Notes: generated by a model from the sequence alone, not told the origin. Positions 32,566 to 42,727 are shown, counted from the stretch's first letter. The stretch: 64,000 nt of DNA from Enterobacteriaceae bacterium RIT693 (GCA_009668225.1 WJYK01000016.1:38558-102557); one strand, 5' to 3'. Numbers and translations are program-made.

Positions 32566-33447
32566 TTATTCCGCTTCCTGTCGCCCGTAAACCTGCACCA
32601 CATACCGCCCGCGTCCGTCGCCGTGGCCCAAATCCATTGAGGTCAGCGCCAGCGCTTCTTTGTCGCTAAATCCCTGCGCCAGATAGTGACGGATAGCATC
32701 CTGCGCCCACGCATAGCGCAGTGAGTGCGGGGTATAATTCCCCGTCAATCCGGCTTTAGCGAGCGCTCCCCGCCAGTAATTCATGGCCTTCCGGAGGCAG
32801 AGCTGATCAATCAGTCTGCCGTTACGCAACTCTGCGACAGATAAGGCGTTATCCAGCGCCTTGCGGACTGCGCCAACATCCAGAATGACCGTCTCGCGAG
32901 GCCGCCCGCCTTTGGTGCCGTAAACTACGGTCAGTCGCGTCTGACCGCGTTCAATAGCCTGTTTCCACGTTTTCAGCGACTGCGCGCTCTGTACCACCTC
33001 CTGCGAGCGCAACCCCATCAGCCGCGCCAATTGCAGCGTTGCCGCAAGCCCTGCGTCTTTATCGCGGGCTGCTTTCAGCACCTGCTGATAATCTTCCGGC
33101 GTGATGGCCCGGTTGGTGCCGTTACGGGATGCGCCAGCCAGTACCAATGATTGATTGGTCAGCCGCTCATGTTCTGCCACCTGCTTGCGTCCGGCCTGTT
33201 GCAGCACGCCACGCAGCGCGGCCATTTCATTTTGTAGCGTCCGTTTACCGATCTCCTGCGCCAGTCGCGCCTGGATATAGCATTCGATATGGCGAACCTT
33301 GACCTGTTCCACCCGCTGGATCTGGATATTCAGCGCGCGTAAATGGCGGCTGAACCGCTGCACAATGTGAATGCGGTCATCCACCGTTTTAAAGCTGCCA
33401 CCGACCTTTTTCGCCAGCGCCTTCATTTCACCGCCTAATTTGCCCAT
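32566..33447 (-). CDS. Integrase-domain protein (second tyrosine recombinase)
   Basis: The 293-residue product has a SAM-like N-terminal segment (FKTVDDRIHIVQRFSRHLRALN) and a phage-integrase-type catalytic domain with RLMGLRSQEVV (Arg), TPHSLRYAWAQ (His-x-x-Arg), an LGHGDGRGRY stretch and a following VQVYGR, giving candidate tyrosines. Such proteins are common cargo of enterobacterial islands. Its role (excision, resolution or an unrelated recombination) is unknown. It is convergent with the P4-type integrase. An in-frame ATG at 33426 is an alternative start. Confidence 0.8.
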   Translation of the reverse strand: MGKLGGEMKALAKKVGGSFKTVDDRIHIVQRFSRHLRALNIQIQRVEQVKVRHIECYIQARLAQEIGKRTLQNEMAALRGVLQQAGRKQVAEHERLTNQSLVLAGASRNGTNRAITPEDYQQVLKAARDKDAGLAATLQLARLMGLRSQEVVQSAQSLKTWKQAIERGQTRLTVVYGTKGGRPRETVILDVGAVRKALDNALSVAELRNGRLIDQLCLRKAMNYWRGALAKAGLTGNYTPHSLRYAWAQDAIRHYLAQGFSDKEALALTSMDLGHGDGRGRYVVQVYGRQEAE

Positions 33448-34274
33448 AGCTACCCCTTGCCGCTGTTAAAAAGCACAATCTGGCCCCGGCGTATGCTTTG
33501 TGGCTGCGCCAGAACGATACCTTCACGCCGGGGTGGCAGGTTGTTGAGGTGTAGGGAGTTTCAGACTGTACGCGGTACAGGCTGCCTGCGTGAGCAGGAA
33601 ATTCTCCGGGGCATCATGCCCCCCTCGGTATCGATCTTTTTCTCCTTTTCTGAACCGACTGCGGCCTGAAAACAGCGTGTCAGTGGGGGGATTGAGAGCG
33701 CAGACCTGACTTTCCGTGGCTTGCGTTAGCGTGGTGGAACGGCGTCACTTGCGCCCACGTTGCGGGACTCAAGTGACGCCCGGTTCAGCGTTGCGCTCTG
33801 AGAACGCAAATTCTGGTGCAGGTTTACGGTCACGCGGCAGCAAATGCCTTGCGGCAATGCAGGCCGCAGCCCGTAAAGTAAAAGGCGCTGATGTGGCAAC
33901 AGGTAGAGGGTTTACCGGACAGTTTCCGGCGGGGTGAAACATCAGCCAGCAAACTGGCGCAGTGAAGGACGACCTCTGCCGCAGATATCTTTGCGGCCCG
34001 GCGATGGCAGAAGTTTGCGCCGGTAGGGTTGACCATGCTGACCGTTAGGTCAGGCGCTGCTTGCAGGTCGGAGCGCGGGAGCCGTCAACGACGGCGTATT
34101 GCCGGAGAGAAATTACACCAACGCAGCGGGCGTGAAAAGGGGAAACCTTTTTCCCGGAAATTGAGTTGTTTGTGGATTTTTTTCGCGATTTTATGAATGG
34201 CAGTCTGCCGCGCTTCGCTTGCCTTCTCCCGCTTTTCCGACAGCAGGGCCGCCGGAAAGACGGGAGAGCTATTC
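33448..34274. other. Gene-free, structured stretch of the island
   Basis: About 830 bp without a convincing gene. It is GC-rich compared with the cargo that follows. A perfect 11-bp inverted repeat, GGCGTCACTTG (33741–33751) and CAAGTGACGCC (33770–33780), with an 18-base loop is the clearest element. Short frames at 33830–34036 and 34085–34297 have no recognisable products. Confidence 0.5.
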
Positions 34275-34742
34275 TTATCGCGCCACCACCTCATCAATGG
34301 CTTTCACATCCCCTCCGGCTGTGCGAACCCAGCGCGGGGCTTTCATTTCCGCGGTGAAATATTCCGTCAGCTCTGACAACAGCCAGCGCAATTCTTCCTC
34401 CATCTGCGGCGAAACCATCCGGCAAAGCAGAAGCTGTGCCAGGGTATGGCAGTAGTCGCAGAGCGTATCTGCATCAGGGGCAAAACAGGGAGAGGTTTCT
34501 GGCAGGACATCAACGGTCAGCCCGTCCTGCAAATGGGGCGGAACAGGATCGTTCAGTCCCGGTTTCAGGAGCATGAGCGCGGCGGAGAGCCGTCCGCAGA
34601 GCGCCATTTTTAGCGCCGGATCGTGGCATTCCGCCTGCGTCTCTGCGAGTGTTTTACAGTGATCGGCCAGTACGGTGAAATCAGTATCGGCATTAAAGGG
34701 AACGGAAAGTAACGGGTGTGTCTGAGTGGGGATCGTAGCCAT
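34275..34742 (-). CDS. Hypothetical island protein
   Basis: The 155-residue product from MATIPTQTHPLLSVPFNADT has no domain I can name. It is mostly helical, with ALCGRLSAALMLLKPG and DTLCDYCHTLAQLLLCRM segments. The frame stays open 53 codons upstream to 34901 through the GC-rich sequence preceding the gene. That upstream part (ending SGGGNINPLQEAAA) resembles the Ash-type leader frames seen in P4-like elements, so a longer protein is possible. A GGAGG site lies close to the 34742 ATG. Similar proteins are common on enterobacterial islands; function unknown. Confidence 0.5.
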   Translation of the reverse strand: MATIPTQTHPLLSVPFNADTDFTVLADHCKTLAETQAECHDPALKMALCGRLSAALMLLKPGLNDPVPPHLQDGLTVDVLPETSPCFAPDADTLCDYCHTLAQLLLCRMVSPQMEEELRWLLSELTEYFTAEMKAPRWVRTAGGDVKAIDEVVAR

Positions 34743-35181
34743 AGCGGCAGCCTCCTGTAACGGGTTTATATTTCCGCCACCGGAGAGGTCAATCCCACGG
34801 GTGGCGGAACCGGGCGGGGTTGACCTTACCGGCGTTACAGGAAACCGGCGCGTCTTGCGACGCCCCCGCCCGGCCCGCCATAGAGGTGTAGCCGTGCGCA
34901 CGACATAAAAAAAGACGCGGGCGCGTCGTATGTCGCCTGTAACAGTTTTCAGGAGGTCAAGCCCGGCACCTGATTTTGCAGGTGCCTGTAAACGATACCG
35001 CGATTAGGGATTAACAGCAAGTAAGGTTATGGAAGACAGATCGCAGAAATAACACTCTCTTATCGGCAAAACTAATCATTCGTCTTTCGCATCAAACAAA
35101 AGACTAAGGTTTCATTTTTTCCATTTTATTCAATAATTAATCGGGAATATCATCCAGAAAACACATCTTAAGGATCTCAAT
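34743..35181. other. Intergenic region upstream of the large-gene pair
   Basis: No intact gene. The part near 34800–34930 is GC-rich with a GACGC/GCGTC hairpin at 34914–34928. A perfect 8-bp stem GGCACCTG/CAGGTGCC lies at 34965–34986. From 35030 on it becomes AT-rich and should contain the promoter of the first 1248-residue gene; AAGGAT precedes its ATG. Confidence 0.5.
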
Positions 35182-38100
35182 ATGAGGATCACCGCGACCC
35201 AAATTGAACAGTGGGCGGACACAAGAGACGCTCAGGGAATGTTGCCTATTTTGATCCGGCGATTAATCAGCGCGACCACAACAATAACAGCATTGAGCAT
35301 GCCTGGCGGTGATTCTGTTTCAGCCAGCGGCTGGGATGGTATTGTCCAGGCTGACAAAGGCAACATCCGGGTTCCTGAGGGTGTCTCTTTCTGGGAAATG
35401 GGCTGTTCCTCCGACATCATTACTAAGGCACGCTCAGATTTTCGGAAAAGAAATCAACAAATTTCACCACAGGAAGCTGCTAAAAGTCGCTTTGTCTTCG
35501 TATCACCACGCCGGTGGCCAAAAAAAGATAGCTGGCTCAAAGAAGCCCGGGCTGAAAATATCTGGTCCGGCGTTTATGCGCTTGATGCTGACGATCTGGA
35601 GACGTGGCTGGAAAACACTCCGGCTGTCGCTCTCTGGTTCGGTGAACTAACAGGCCATACTGGCGCAGGCATTGAATCTATTTCCCATTTCTGGGAACGA
35701 TGGCGCACGCAGTCACAATTTCCGTTAACAAAAGAAACCTTACTGGCGGGTAGAGAAGAAGAAAAAAATACGCTGAACGGCTTTCTGTCAGAGAAAAAAG
35801 AACAAATTATTATCCGGGCAGACAGTCAGGAAGAGGCTATCGCTTTTGCCTGTGCCAGCTTGATAGAAATGGGGCATGAAAATATAGCAGCCTGTATAAC
35901 TACTGATGATGGATGGCGCTTTATTGATAAAAATCCCTCAATTCAGCTTTGTCTGGCGATGAACAGTGATATTTCCAGACAAAGCCGATGCCAGCCTGAA
36001 CGAACTGTTTTTATTCCATTTTCCCTGGGCGATCACAATACGACAGGCAATAAGCGAAGCGATACTATTACACTGGAGCGTCTTACCCGAAGCGATTTTG
36101 AAGAGAAGCTCATTGCTTTGGGAGAAGAAGAATCCGATGCAAGGCGGTTATCACGAACAACCGGGCGGTCCTGGTCAGTTTATCGACGCCTTAGGGCCAG
36201 AAACCCGACAATTTCATCTCCCGTATGGCTGACCACATCGCCAGCAAAAGCGTTAATCACGTTGACTTTGGTGGGGTGCTGGAATGGCAAAAAGGAAGGC
36301 GATAAATATTGTATTGAAACGATTGCGCAAAAAGATTACGAAGAACTGGAACAGGAACTAAGCGAAATATCTCTTCGGGATGACTCTCCGGTTTTACAGA
36401 TTGGTGATGTATGGAAAGCAAAATCGCCCATTGAGCTACTGTATCAGCTTGCCCCCCGGCTAACAGAAAGTCAGCTCGAACGTTTCTTCCTGGTTGTAAA
36501 ACAAACGCTGCTTAAACCTAATCCGGCCCTGGAGCTTAAAAACGAAGATCGCTGGATGGCATCTATCTATGGAAAAGTTCGTTCAGAATCAGATTTTATT
36601 CTGAAATCAATCGCTGACTCACTGGTGAAGCTCAGAATCTACGCTGAAAGCAGTGAAGGGATTAATTCAGACTTCATCATTGCTGCCATCGACAATCTGG
36701 TTAGAGATCTGTTGATGAATGCCGATGGTGAGAGATGGCTGTCATTAACAGATGTATTATGTTCGTTAGCTGAAGCCTCGCCAGAGGTGTTCTTAAAATC
36801 CATAGAAACAAGCTTGCAGTCAACAGAGGCTGCCGTTACTCGCCCCCTAACGGAAACGAGTGAGAGCACTGGCTTTGGTATGCGTTGTTGGCATGCTGAC
36901 TTATTACATGCGCTGGAAATCCTGGCATGGAATCCAAGGCGATTACTCAGAGTCAGCCTTATTCTGGCAACGCTATCATCATTAAGAATTCAGGGAAACT
37001 GGGCCAATACGCCAGAAAATACCCTGAAATCATTGCTCAGGCCCTACTGGCCTCAAACAATGGCAACTGATGAACAAAGACTTATCGTACTTGATATGCT
37101 TATCAAAAAACACGAGAGCATTGTCTGGCGTTTTCTCTATGAACAAACCGATCCTATGGGTGGTATGTATATGGAAAATGCCAGACCAAAATGGCGGGAT
37201 GATGATGCTGGCAGTGCTCAGATGAGAGGGATTTTTCTTAGTGCATATTACTCTGCACTGGGTGAGCGAATATTGAATCTGGCAGAAAATAATGCTGAAA
37301 GAATAGCAGATCTTATCAGGCGAATAGATCATTTTGAAGGAGTCTATCAAGAAAGAATTATTTTATTAATTAAAAGCACAACTTCATTTCCTGACAAAGA
37401 CAAGGAGATTGTTAGAGAAGCGTTATATCATTATCTGAACTGGCATAACTCTTATAACACTGATGGCGATAAAAAAAGTAGAGCTATTGCAGAAGATCTC
37501 ATGTCATTCGTCGATTTATTAACACCTCAAGACATTACTCTTGATAAACGCCGACTGTTCACTCTTCAATACCCTGTATTACCTGAAGGCAGTGAAAGAG
37601 ATCATGTAAAGCATAGTGAAAAAATAAGACAAATGCGAACCAATGCAATAGAAGAAATATACAATCATCAAGGATGGGACGGATTATCATCTTTACTTTC
37701 AGTAGTACAATCCCCCTCTGTCATAGGGGAATCTCTGGCAATCTGCAACTTACATTTGACAGGTTCATTCTCATGGATTGTTGAAAAATTCAGGGATAAT
37801 GGTTTCCCGTTCCATGATCCACTGATTAGTTCATTTTATAACTGGCTCCCTGAAGAAAAGCGGCTTATCCTGATAAATTCTTCAATATTTAAAAATGAGA
37901 TGGATAGTGATGAAAAAATTGCTGCATTCCATTCAGTATTCCCACCTAATATGGCTACATGGCACAACCTTACAAATTACCCTGAAAACGCTCAAATACT
38001 GTACTGGAAGGGAATAAACTTTCCACACATCTGGAGTGACGATACTGATGAAATTGACTACTTTATCGGAAAAATGATGCTTTCTGATAGATATATATCC

Positions 38101-38928
38101 GCATTTAATCTCGTAAAATATCGTATGGAAAAGGTTTCCTGGCAAAACCTATTGAAACTGTTAAACGGATTCCGAACTACCGCTGAAAAAGACGTACCAA
38201 TGCCAGATGGTTGGCATTTGTCCAAGGCTGTAGAATATCTTGAATCGTCAGGACAGGTATCGCGTTTAGATTTGGCCTTACTGGAATTCTTCTTTTTCAC
38301 AGCGTTTAGAAGTTGTGAGAAAGGAGCAAAAAACCTCTACGCGGAATTACTTTGCAATCCACCACTCTTCATGCAATTAATATGCCTTGCTTATAAACCA
38401 GAATCCGAGAAAGAGTATAAGCAAGATGAATCCTTAATGGCTGCGGCACAACAAGCAGGCAGAGTTCTGAATCAAGGAAAAGGGATCCCCGGTCTGAAAC
38501 CGGATAATAATATTGATGAAATCGCATTTAATAACTGGATTAAGGAAGTTAGGAAACTGGCGACAGAAAATGACAGAAGCGATACTACCGATTATATAAT
38601 CGGTGAATGGCTATCCCGCTCAAAAATTATAAATAATGCACCATGGCACAGCATAATAATCAAAGAGTTACTGGAGGAAACAAAACGGGATGAAATCAGA
38701 GAGGGTTTCTATTTTGGCACTATTAATAGCCGTGGCACAACAGTAAGAGCTTATTATGAAGGCGGTGATAAAGAACGAAAACTAGTTGACCAGTACAAAG
38801 AAATTGCCAACCAGCTATATTTAACGCATCCCAAACTAGCAAGTGTCTTTGATGATCTTGCTTCACATTATGATTTTGATGCTGCAAATAATGATCGGCA
38901 CGCAAAGTTAAGACTTGAAGGATATTAA
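35182..38928 (+). CDS. Large protein with restriction-endonuclease-like N-terminus and STAND-like segment (candidate defence gene A)
   Basis: This 1248-residue protein is not one I can name. Residues 1–160 resemble a nuclease-fold domain with GWDG (50–53), VPEGVSFWEMG (64–74) and FVFVSPRRWPKKDSW. The canonical E-x-K is E72-M-G74, so the lysine is missing or displaced. Residues 189–223 read AGREEEKNTLNGFL then IIIRADSQEEAIAFA, laid out like a STAND ATPase start, but the GxxxxGK[S/T] P-loop is absent. A helical, repeat-like region fills the rest. The second gene follows after 40 bp. The 5' part is richer in GC than the 3' part. A sensor or effector role in phage defence is inferred from domains and island context. 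Confidence 0.7.
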   Translation: MRITATQIEQWADTRDAQGMLPILIRRLISATTTITALSMPGGDSVSASGWDGIVQADKGNIRVPEGVSFWEMGCSSDIITKARSDFRKRNQQISPQEAAKSRFVFVSPRRWPKKDSWLKEARAENIWSGVYALDADDLETWLENTPAVALWFGELTGHTGAGIESISHFWERWRTQSQFPLTKETLLAGREEEKNTLNGFLSEKKEQIIIRADSQEEAIAFACASLIEMGHENIAACITTDDGWRFIDKNPSIQLCLAMNSDISRQSRCQPERTVFIPFSLGDHNTTGNKRSDTITLERLTRSDFEEKLIALGEEESDARRLSRTTGRSWSVYRRLRARNPTISSPVWLTTSPAKALITLTLVGCWNGKKEGDKYCIETIAQKDYEELEQELSEISLRDDSPVLQIGDVWKAKSPIELLYQLAPRLTESQLERFFLVVKQTLLKPNPALELKNEDRWMASIYGKVRSESDFILKSIADSLVKLRIYAESSEGINSDFIIAAIDNLVRDLLMNADGERWLSLTDVLCSLAEASPEVFLKSIETSLQSTEAAVTRPLTETSESTGFGMRCWHADLLHALEILAWNPRRLLRVSLILATLSSLRIQGNWANTPENTLKSLLRPYWPQTMATDEQRLIVLDMLIKKHESIVWRFLYEQTDPMGGMYMENARPKWRDDDAGSAQMRGIFLSAYYSALGERILNLAENNAERIADLIRRIDHFEGVYQERIILLIKSTTSFPDKDKEIVREALYHYLNWHNSYNTDGDKKSRAIAEDLMSFVDLLTPQDITLDKRRLFTLQYPVLPEGSERDHVKHSEKIRQMRTNAIEEIYNHQGWDGLSSLLSVVQSPSVIGESLAICNLHLTGSFSWIVEKFRDNGFPFHDPLISSFYNWLPEEKRLILINSSIFKNEMDSDEKIAAFHSVFPPNMATWHNLTNYPENAQILYWKGINFPHIWSDDTDEIDYFIGKMMLSDRYISAFNLVKYRMEKVSWQNLLKLLNGFRTTAEKDVPMPDGWHLSKAVEYLESSGQVSRLDLALLEFFFFTAFRSCEKGAKNLYAELLCNPPLFMQLICLAYKPESEKEYKQDESLMAAAQQAGRVLNQGKGIPGLKPDNNIDEIAFNNWIKEVRKLATENDRSDTTDYIIGEWLSRSKIINNAPWHSIIIKELLEETKRDEIREGFYFGTINSRGTTVRAYYEGGDKERKLVDQYKEIANQLYLTHPKLASVFDDLASHYDFDAANNDRHAKLRLEGY

Positions 38929-38968
38929 ACTCAATACGTTATATACAGTTCTCAAAAGGATTTAAAAA

Positions 38969-41900
38969 ATGGGAAAGAACAGCAAGTCAAAACGAGATTT
39001 AAAAAAGAAAAAAAGTAATAAGTCCAAAAATAAATTACCTAACAGGGGAATCAGAAACTATAAGGACATAATGCCACAAATAAAAGAAAAATTAACGTCT
39101 GTTTATACAGAATACAACTTCACAGAGCTTTTTCTCGCATTAAGTATTTCCGAATTATGGTTACCCAATATTTCATCACCAGTAAAACACACTATCGCTT
39201 TCAACACCTTGCTTTCCATGGACGTCAATACATTTAACAACCACAAGGAACTCAAAACATACCAACAAGCAAAAGATTTTTTTAGCATTGTTTACAATAT
39301 ACTACCTGACATGCCTCAAATGGAAGATTTTATCCCTGAACAAGACTGGGGACAAATAAAAATACCATGGGGAGATAATATTTATAAAATTTTTTATGGT
39401 AGCTCAGTCGAGCGTTTATATGATTATATTAAGGCTTTTGAAATTAGATATGCAAAATATCCCATTATTCTTAAACAAATGGAAAATGTTCTTATTTTGC
39501 AGGATAAGTTTTTATCAAGCATAAATCCAGTTGATACACTCTCAGAACAAGAGTTCTCACCCGGCCATGTCGAAATCCCCCCAGAAACATTCTGGAAAAC
39601 CTGCCAGCAGGCTTTAACGGATGCCAGTTATGCATTTGAGGAAATAATAATCCAGACAGAAAACATATTTATTAAAAAACCGGGGGAATTTAAAAGCATT
39701 AACTCCGACTCTGAATTATCAAATATAATAATGGAAGGCGTAGCACTCCCTGCTATTGGCGTCAACATTGATAATCGTGTTTATCCATTGTCATTCAGGA
39801 ACATGCCGAATGTGATTATTGAACACTATGCCTCCCAAAAAATGGATATCGATTGTTCTGATGCCATTTCAAATTTCATATCACAGCGTTTTGAAAGCAT
39901 AATTGAGGAGCCATTTCTGCTCCTGAGCGAAAAAAATGTCCTGCCTTATAGGTTCTCAGGATTATTACAGGGAAATGATAAATTCTATTTATTTGTTCTT
40001 TTTGATACTGATTTAACAAGTAAGTTGGAAAATATAGAAGAAGACATTTTCGAACTTTTTAATCAAGGCGAATGGGCTTTATCACCGATTTCATCATCAC
40101 AACTATTAGGCATTCGAAATGGCTCAGGAAAACAGCTATCAATTGATGATATTGAATTTATTTTCATAAACTCCAATCTTACTACTGCCATGCATTTTTT
40201 CGAGCCGCCGCAATTAAAATATAGTTACCACATTCTCTTTCTGACAGAGTTCATTGCATTGTTTGATTCAATAGATAACCTAAATGAATTATCATTGTTT
40301 TTTTCATATTTAGACCAAAACAAATCAAAAATAAATCCATTTCTTATTTCAGCAATAGATAAATTTGCATCATTTAAAGGAACTCATTCTGTATTAGAAG
40401 ATGGTGCCATAAATTTCAATATGATTACTCTTGACCCTCATTGGGGTTCTAACTGGAGATATGAAGAACTGGAAAAATACTGGTCACAGTCTCCCTCAAA
40501 CTTCCCTGATGTCAATGTGAAATGGAACATCAGTAATAGTTACCAGGGAAATATTTCATTAATATCTAAAAGCCATTTTTATGTATCCTGGTCTACAACG
40601 ATTAATAATTGCACAATTCATTTTTGTGCCGATTGCAAGCCATTACTAAATGAAGATCATCTTAACGGTCAGCTTCTGACATTATTTTTAGAATGTGCCT
40701 GTGATGCATTATCGCAACGAAAAGATATTTTAAAGAATATATCAACCCAGAACATAGACAGGATTACCGTTCATTGTGCTGCTGATAAAAAATATCTGGT
40801 CGATAGCAATTCCGACATTACAGAAAATTTTTATCCTGAGTTATTCACTCACATATCATTAATTAACAAAGATAATTCTGCTGCAAATATAAAAATTCAT
40901 ATTAATTTACCTCTCATGCAATATCGTCTTAATAATCCTCAAAATGCCAGTTTCCAGGCTGATATTTGCATTGCACTCTTACAATCGCTCTCCCAAATGC
41001 TTCATATCGGGTTCTCCGAAGATATCAGGCAACAGATAGTCAACACAGGCAACAGACCCGCCAGGATGGCAATATCCAGCGAAGAGCGCATCTTTGATAC
41101 TTTAGAAATAAAACCAAACATTCCTGAAGCCAAACACTTTAAACTAGCCAGAAAAACATTGGCTAACTTAATTAAAGAATCTGGCGTTCAGGAAGGTAAT
41201 TATGAGTTACAGACGGCTAAGGATATTATTAACCCTTTAGCTGATTTTTTCAGAGAAAAAATCCACGCAACAATACTCTCAATGAACAGGGAGCACTTAC
41301 TACAATTTGTAATCGAAAACTATGATGCTTATGTAGCCGAAGATCATAGAAAAAAGAGAAATATCATTTTAAGCCTTCAACATGAGGTTAATTATAATAG
41401 AACGGAAAAACTAGCAAAACAGAGTTCTGAATTCAACTGTATGTCAGCAAATTATAGGTATTTACTTGAATGCACTTTAAGCCTTAACTCAAAAAGTGAA
41501 ACCATACCTGCTACCGATGATATCTTACAGTTACTTGCTGATATCGATTGGTTAATCGTACTTTATAATGCAAGTGACATCTTACATAACGATATTGATG
41601 TAGGTGGTTTGAATATAGATAACTTTTATATCCCACAAGTATTTTTTTCCGAAGATCGTGAGATTAAAGACAATAAGTTTAGTGAAGAACAAGCTGGCTA
41701 TAAGTTAGGTTATAGTTTAAACGATACTGATGCTGTAGAATCCGATATTATAAATGAAAAATTAGATGCTCTTGATCGTGCATTTCAACAAGATCTAGGC
41801 TTCAACTACTCTAGTTTACTTGCTGTTTTCTCTATTCTGTTTCAATGGGCCAGATTTAACCAAATTGAATTAAATGTTTCATATCAGGCGACAAAGGCAG

Positions 41901-42715
41901 ATATAGTAACCACATTACTTAACAGCAATACAAACCTAGTTAATGAAGAAGTAGAAAAAATAATAGATTTTCTTATTCTCAATCCGAATAAGATAAGAAA
42001 ATTACTGGGTGTTGATTCTGAATATTTTGATGTGCCTATATCCGATCACAACAAACGAGATCATCGATATAATATTCGCCCACTAATAGAAACCAGCAAT
42101 AACAATATAATCTGGGGAGCTGCGGCAGCATACCGGGCAGGGACAATATGGATTACTCATATTGCAAATGGATATCTTCCCGCCGAGTTTGAATGGATTC
42201 ACATTGCACATGAGGTTGGTAAGATAAAAGAGAGCATTGAAAAACAATTAGAAATAACCACTTTTAATATTGTAAAAAGGTTCGCAACCCAAATTGAACC
42301 TGGCATCGACTTTAAGAAAAGATTTCCAAAGAAAAAATATCCTGATGTAGGTGACTTTGATACCTTAGCCTATTTTTCTGATAGTAACACCTGGTTGAAT
42401 ATAGAGTGTAAATATAATCAGCCCTACTATTGCATTAAGGATATGCGTCGTTTGAGAGAAAAAATATTTGGTAGAAGTGATAAAAGAGGACAGATTGGAA
42501 AAATAGAAAAGAGGATTAATTTTCTAGCCGAAAATCATAATGACATTCGTACTCTACTTAACTGGAATGAGCCCGTGGATGACCACGATGTTAAATTTAT
42601 CAATTTGTACATTAGTAGGCAAATTTACTGGTGGTTAAGATATCCGCCATATGAAACTAATATTAACTTTGTTCAAGTAGATGCGTTAGAAGCTTGGTTA
42701 CAAGAAAATTTATAG
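38969..42715 (+). CDS. Large protein with C-terminal PD-(D/E)XK nuclease motif (candidate defence gene B)
   Basis: This protein is also 1248 residues and unrecognised over most of its length. It starts with a lysine/serine-rich basic tail (MGKNSKSKRDLKKKKSNKSK). About 1000 residues without motifs I can name follow, then a nuclease-like end: PDVGDFDTLAYF (1125–1136) and LNIECKYNQ, giving Asp1129 or Asp1131 and Glu1146-Cys-Lys1148 as the PD-(D/E)XK catalytic set. An AAAGGA site precedes the ATG. The gene is strongly AT-rich. With the gene 40 bp upstream it probably forms one transcript ending at the dyad at 42728–42780. DNA or RNA cleavage as an immune effector is inferred. Confidence 0.72.
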   Translation: MGKNSKSKRDLKKKKSNKSKNKLPNRGIRNYKDIMPQIKEKLTSVYTEYNFTELFLALSISELWLPNISSPVKHTIAFNTLLSMDVNTFNNHKELKTYQQAKDFFSIVYNILPDMPQMEDFIPEQDWGQIKIPWGDNIYKIFYGSSVERLYDYIKAFEIRYAKYPIILKQMENVLILQDKFLSSINPVDTLSEQEFSPGHVEIPPETFWKTCQQALTDASYAFEEIIIQTENIFIKKPGEFKSINSDSELSNIIMEGVALPAIGVNIDNRVYPLSFRNMPNVIIEHYASQKMDIDCSDAISNFISQRFESIIEEPFLLLSEKNVLPYRFSGLLQGNDKFYLFVLFDTDLTSKLENIEEDIFELFNQGEWALSPISSSQLLGIRNGSGKQLSIDDIEFIFINSNLTTAMHFFEPPQLKYSYHILFLTEFIALFDSIDNLNELSLFFSYLDQNKSKINPFLISAIDKFASFKGTHSVLEDGAINFNMITLDPHWGSNWRYEELEKYWSQSPSNFPDVNVKWNISNSYQGNISLISKSHFYVSWSTTINNCTIHFCADCKPLLNEDHLNGQLLTLFLECACDALSQRKDILKNISTQNIDRITVHCAADKKYLVDSNSDITENFYPELFTHISLINKDNSAANIKIHINLPLMQYRLNNPQNASFQADICIALLQSLSQMLHIGFSEDIRQQIVNTGNRPARMAISSEERIFDTLEIKPNIPEAKHFKLARKTLANLIKESGVQEGNYELQTAKDIINPLADFFREKIHATILSMNREHLLQFVIENYDAYVAEDHRKKRNIILSLQHEVNYNRTEKLAKQSSEFNCMSANYRYLLECTLSLNSKSETIPATDDILQLLADIDWLIVLYNASDILHNDIDVGGLNIDNFYIPQVFFSEDREIKDNKFSEEQAGYKLGYSLNDTDAVESDIINEKLDALDRAFQQDLGFNYSSLLAVFSILFQWARFNQIELNVSYQATKADIVTTLLNSNTNLVNEEVEKIIDFLILNPNKIRKLLGVDSEYFDVPISDHNKRDHRYNIRPLIETSNNNIIWGAAAAYRAGTIWITHIANGYLPAEFEWIHIAHEVGKIKESIEKQLEITTFNIVKRFATQIEPGIDFKKRFPKKKYPDVGDFDTLAYFSDSNTWLNIECKYNQPYYCIKDMRRLREKIFGRSDKRGQIGKIEKRINFLAENHNDIRTLLNWNEPVDDHDVKFINLYISRQIYWWLRYPPYETNINFVQVDALEAWLQENL

Positions 42716-42727
42716 TCTATGAATAAA

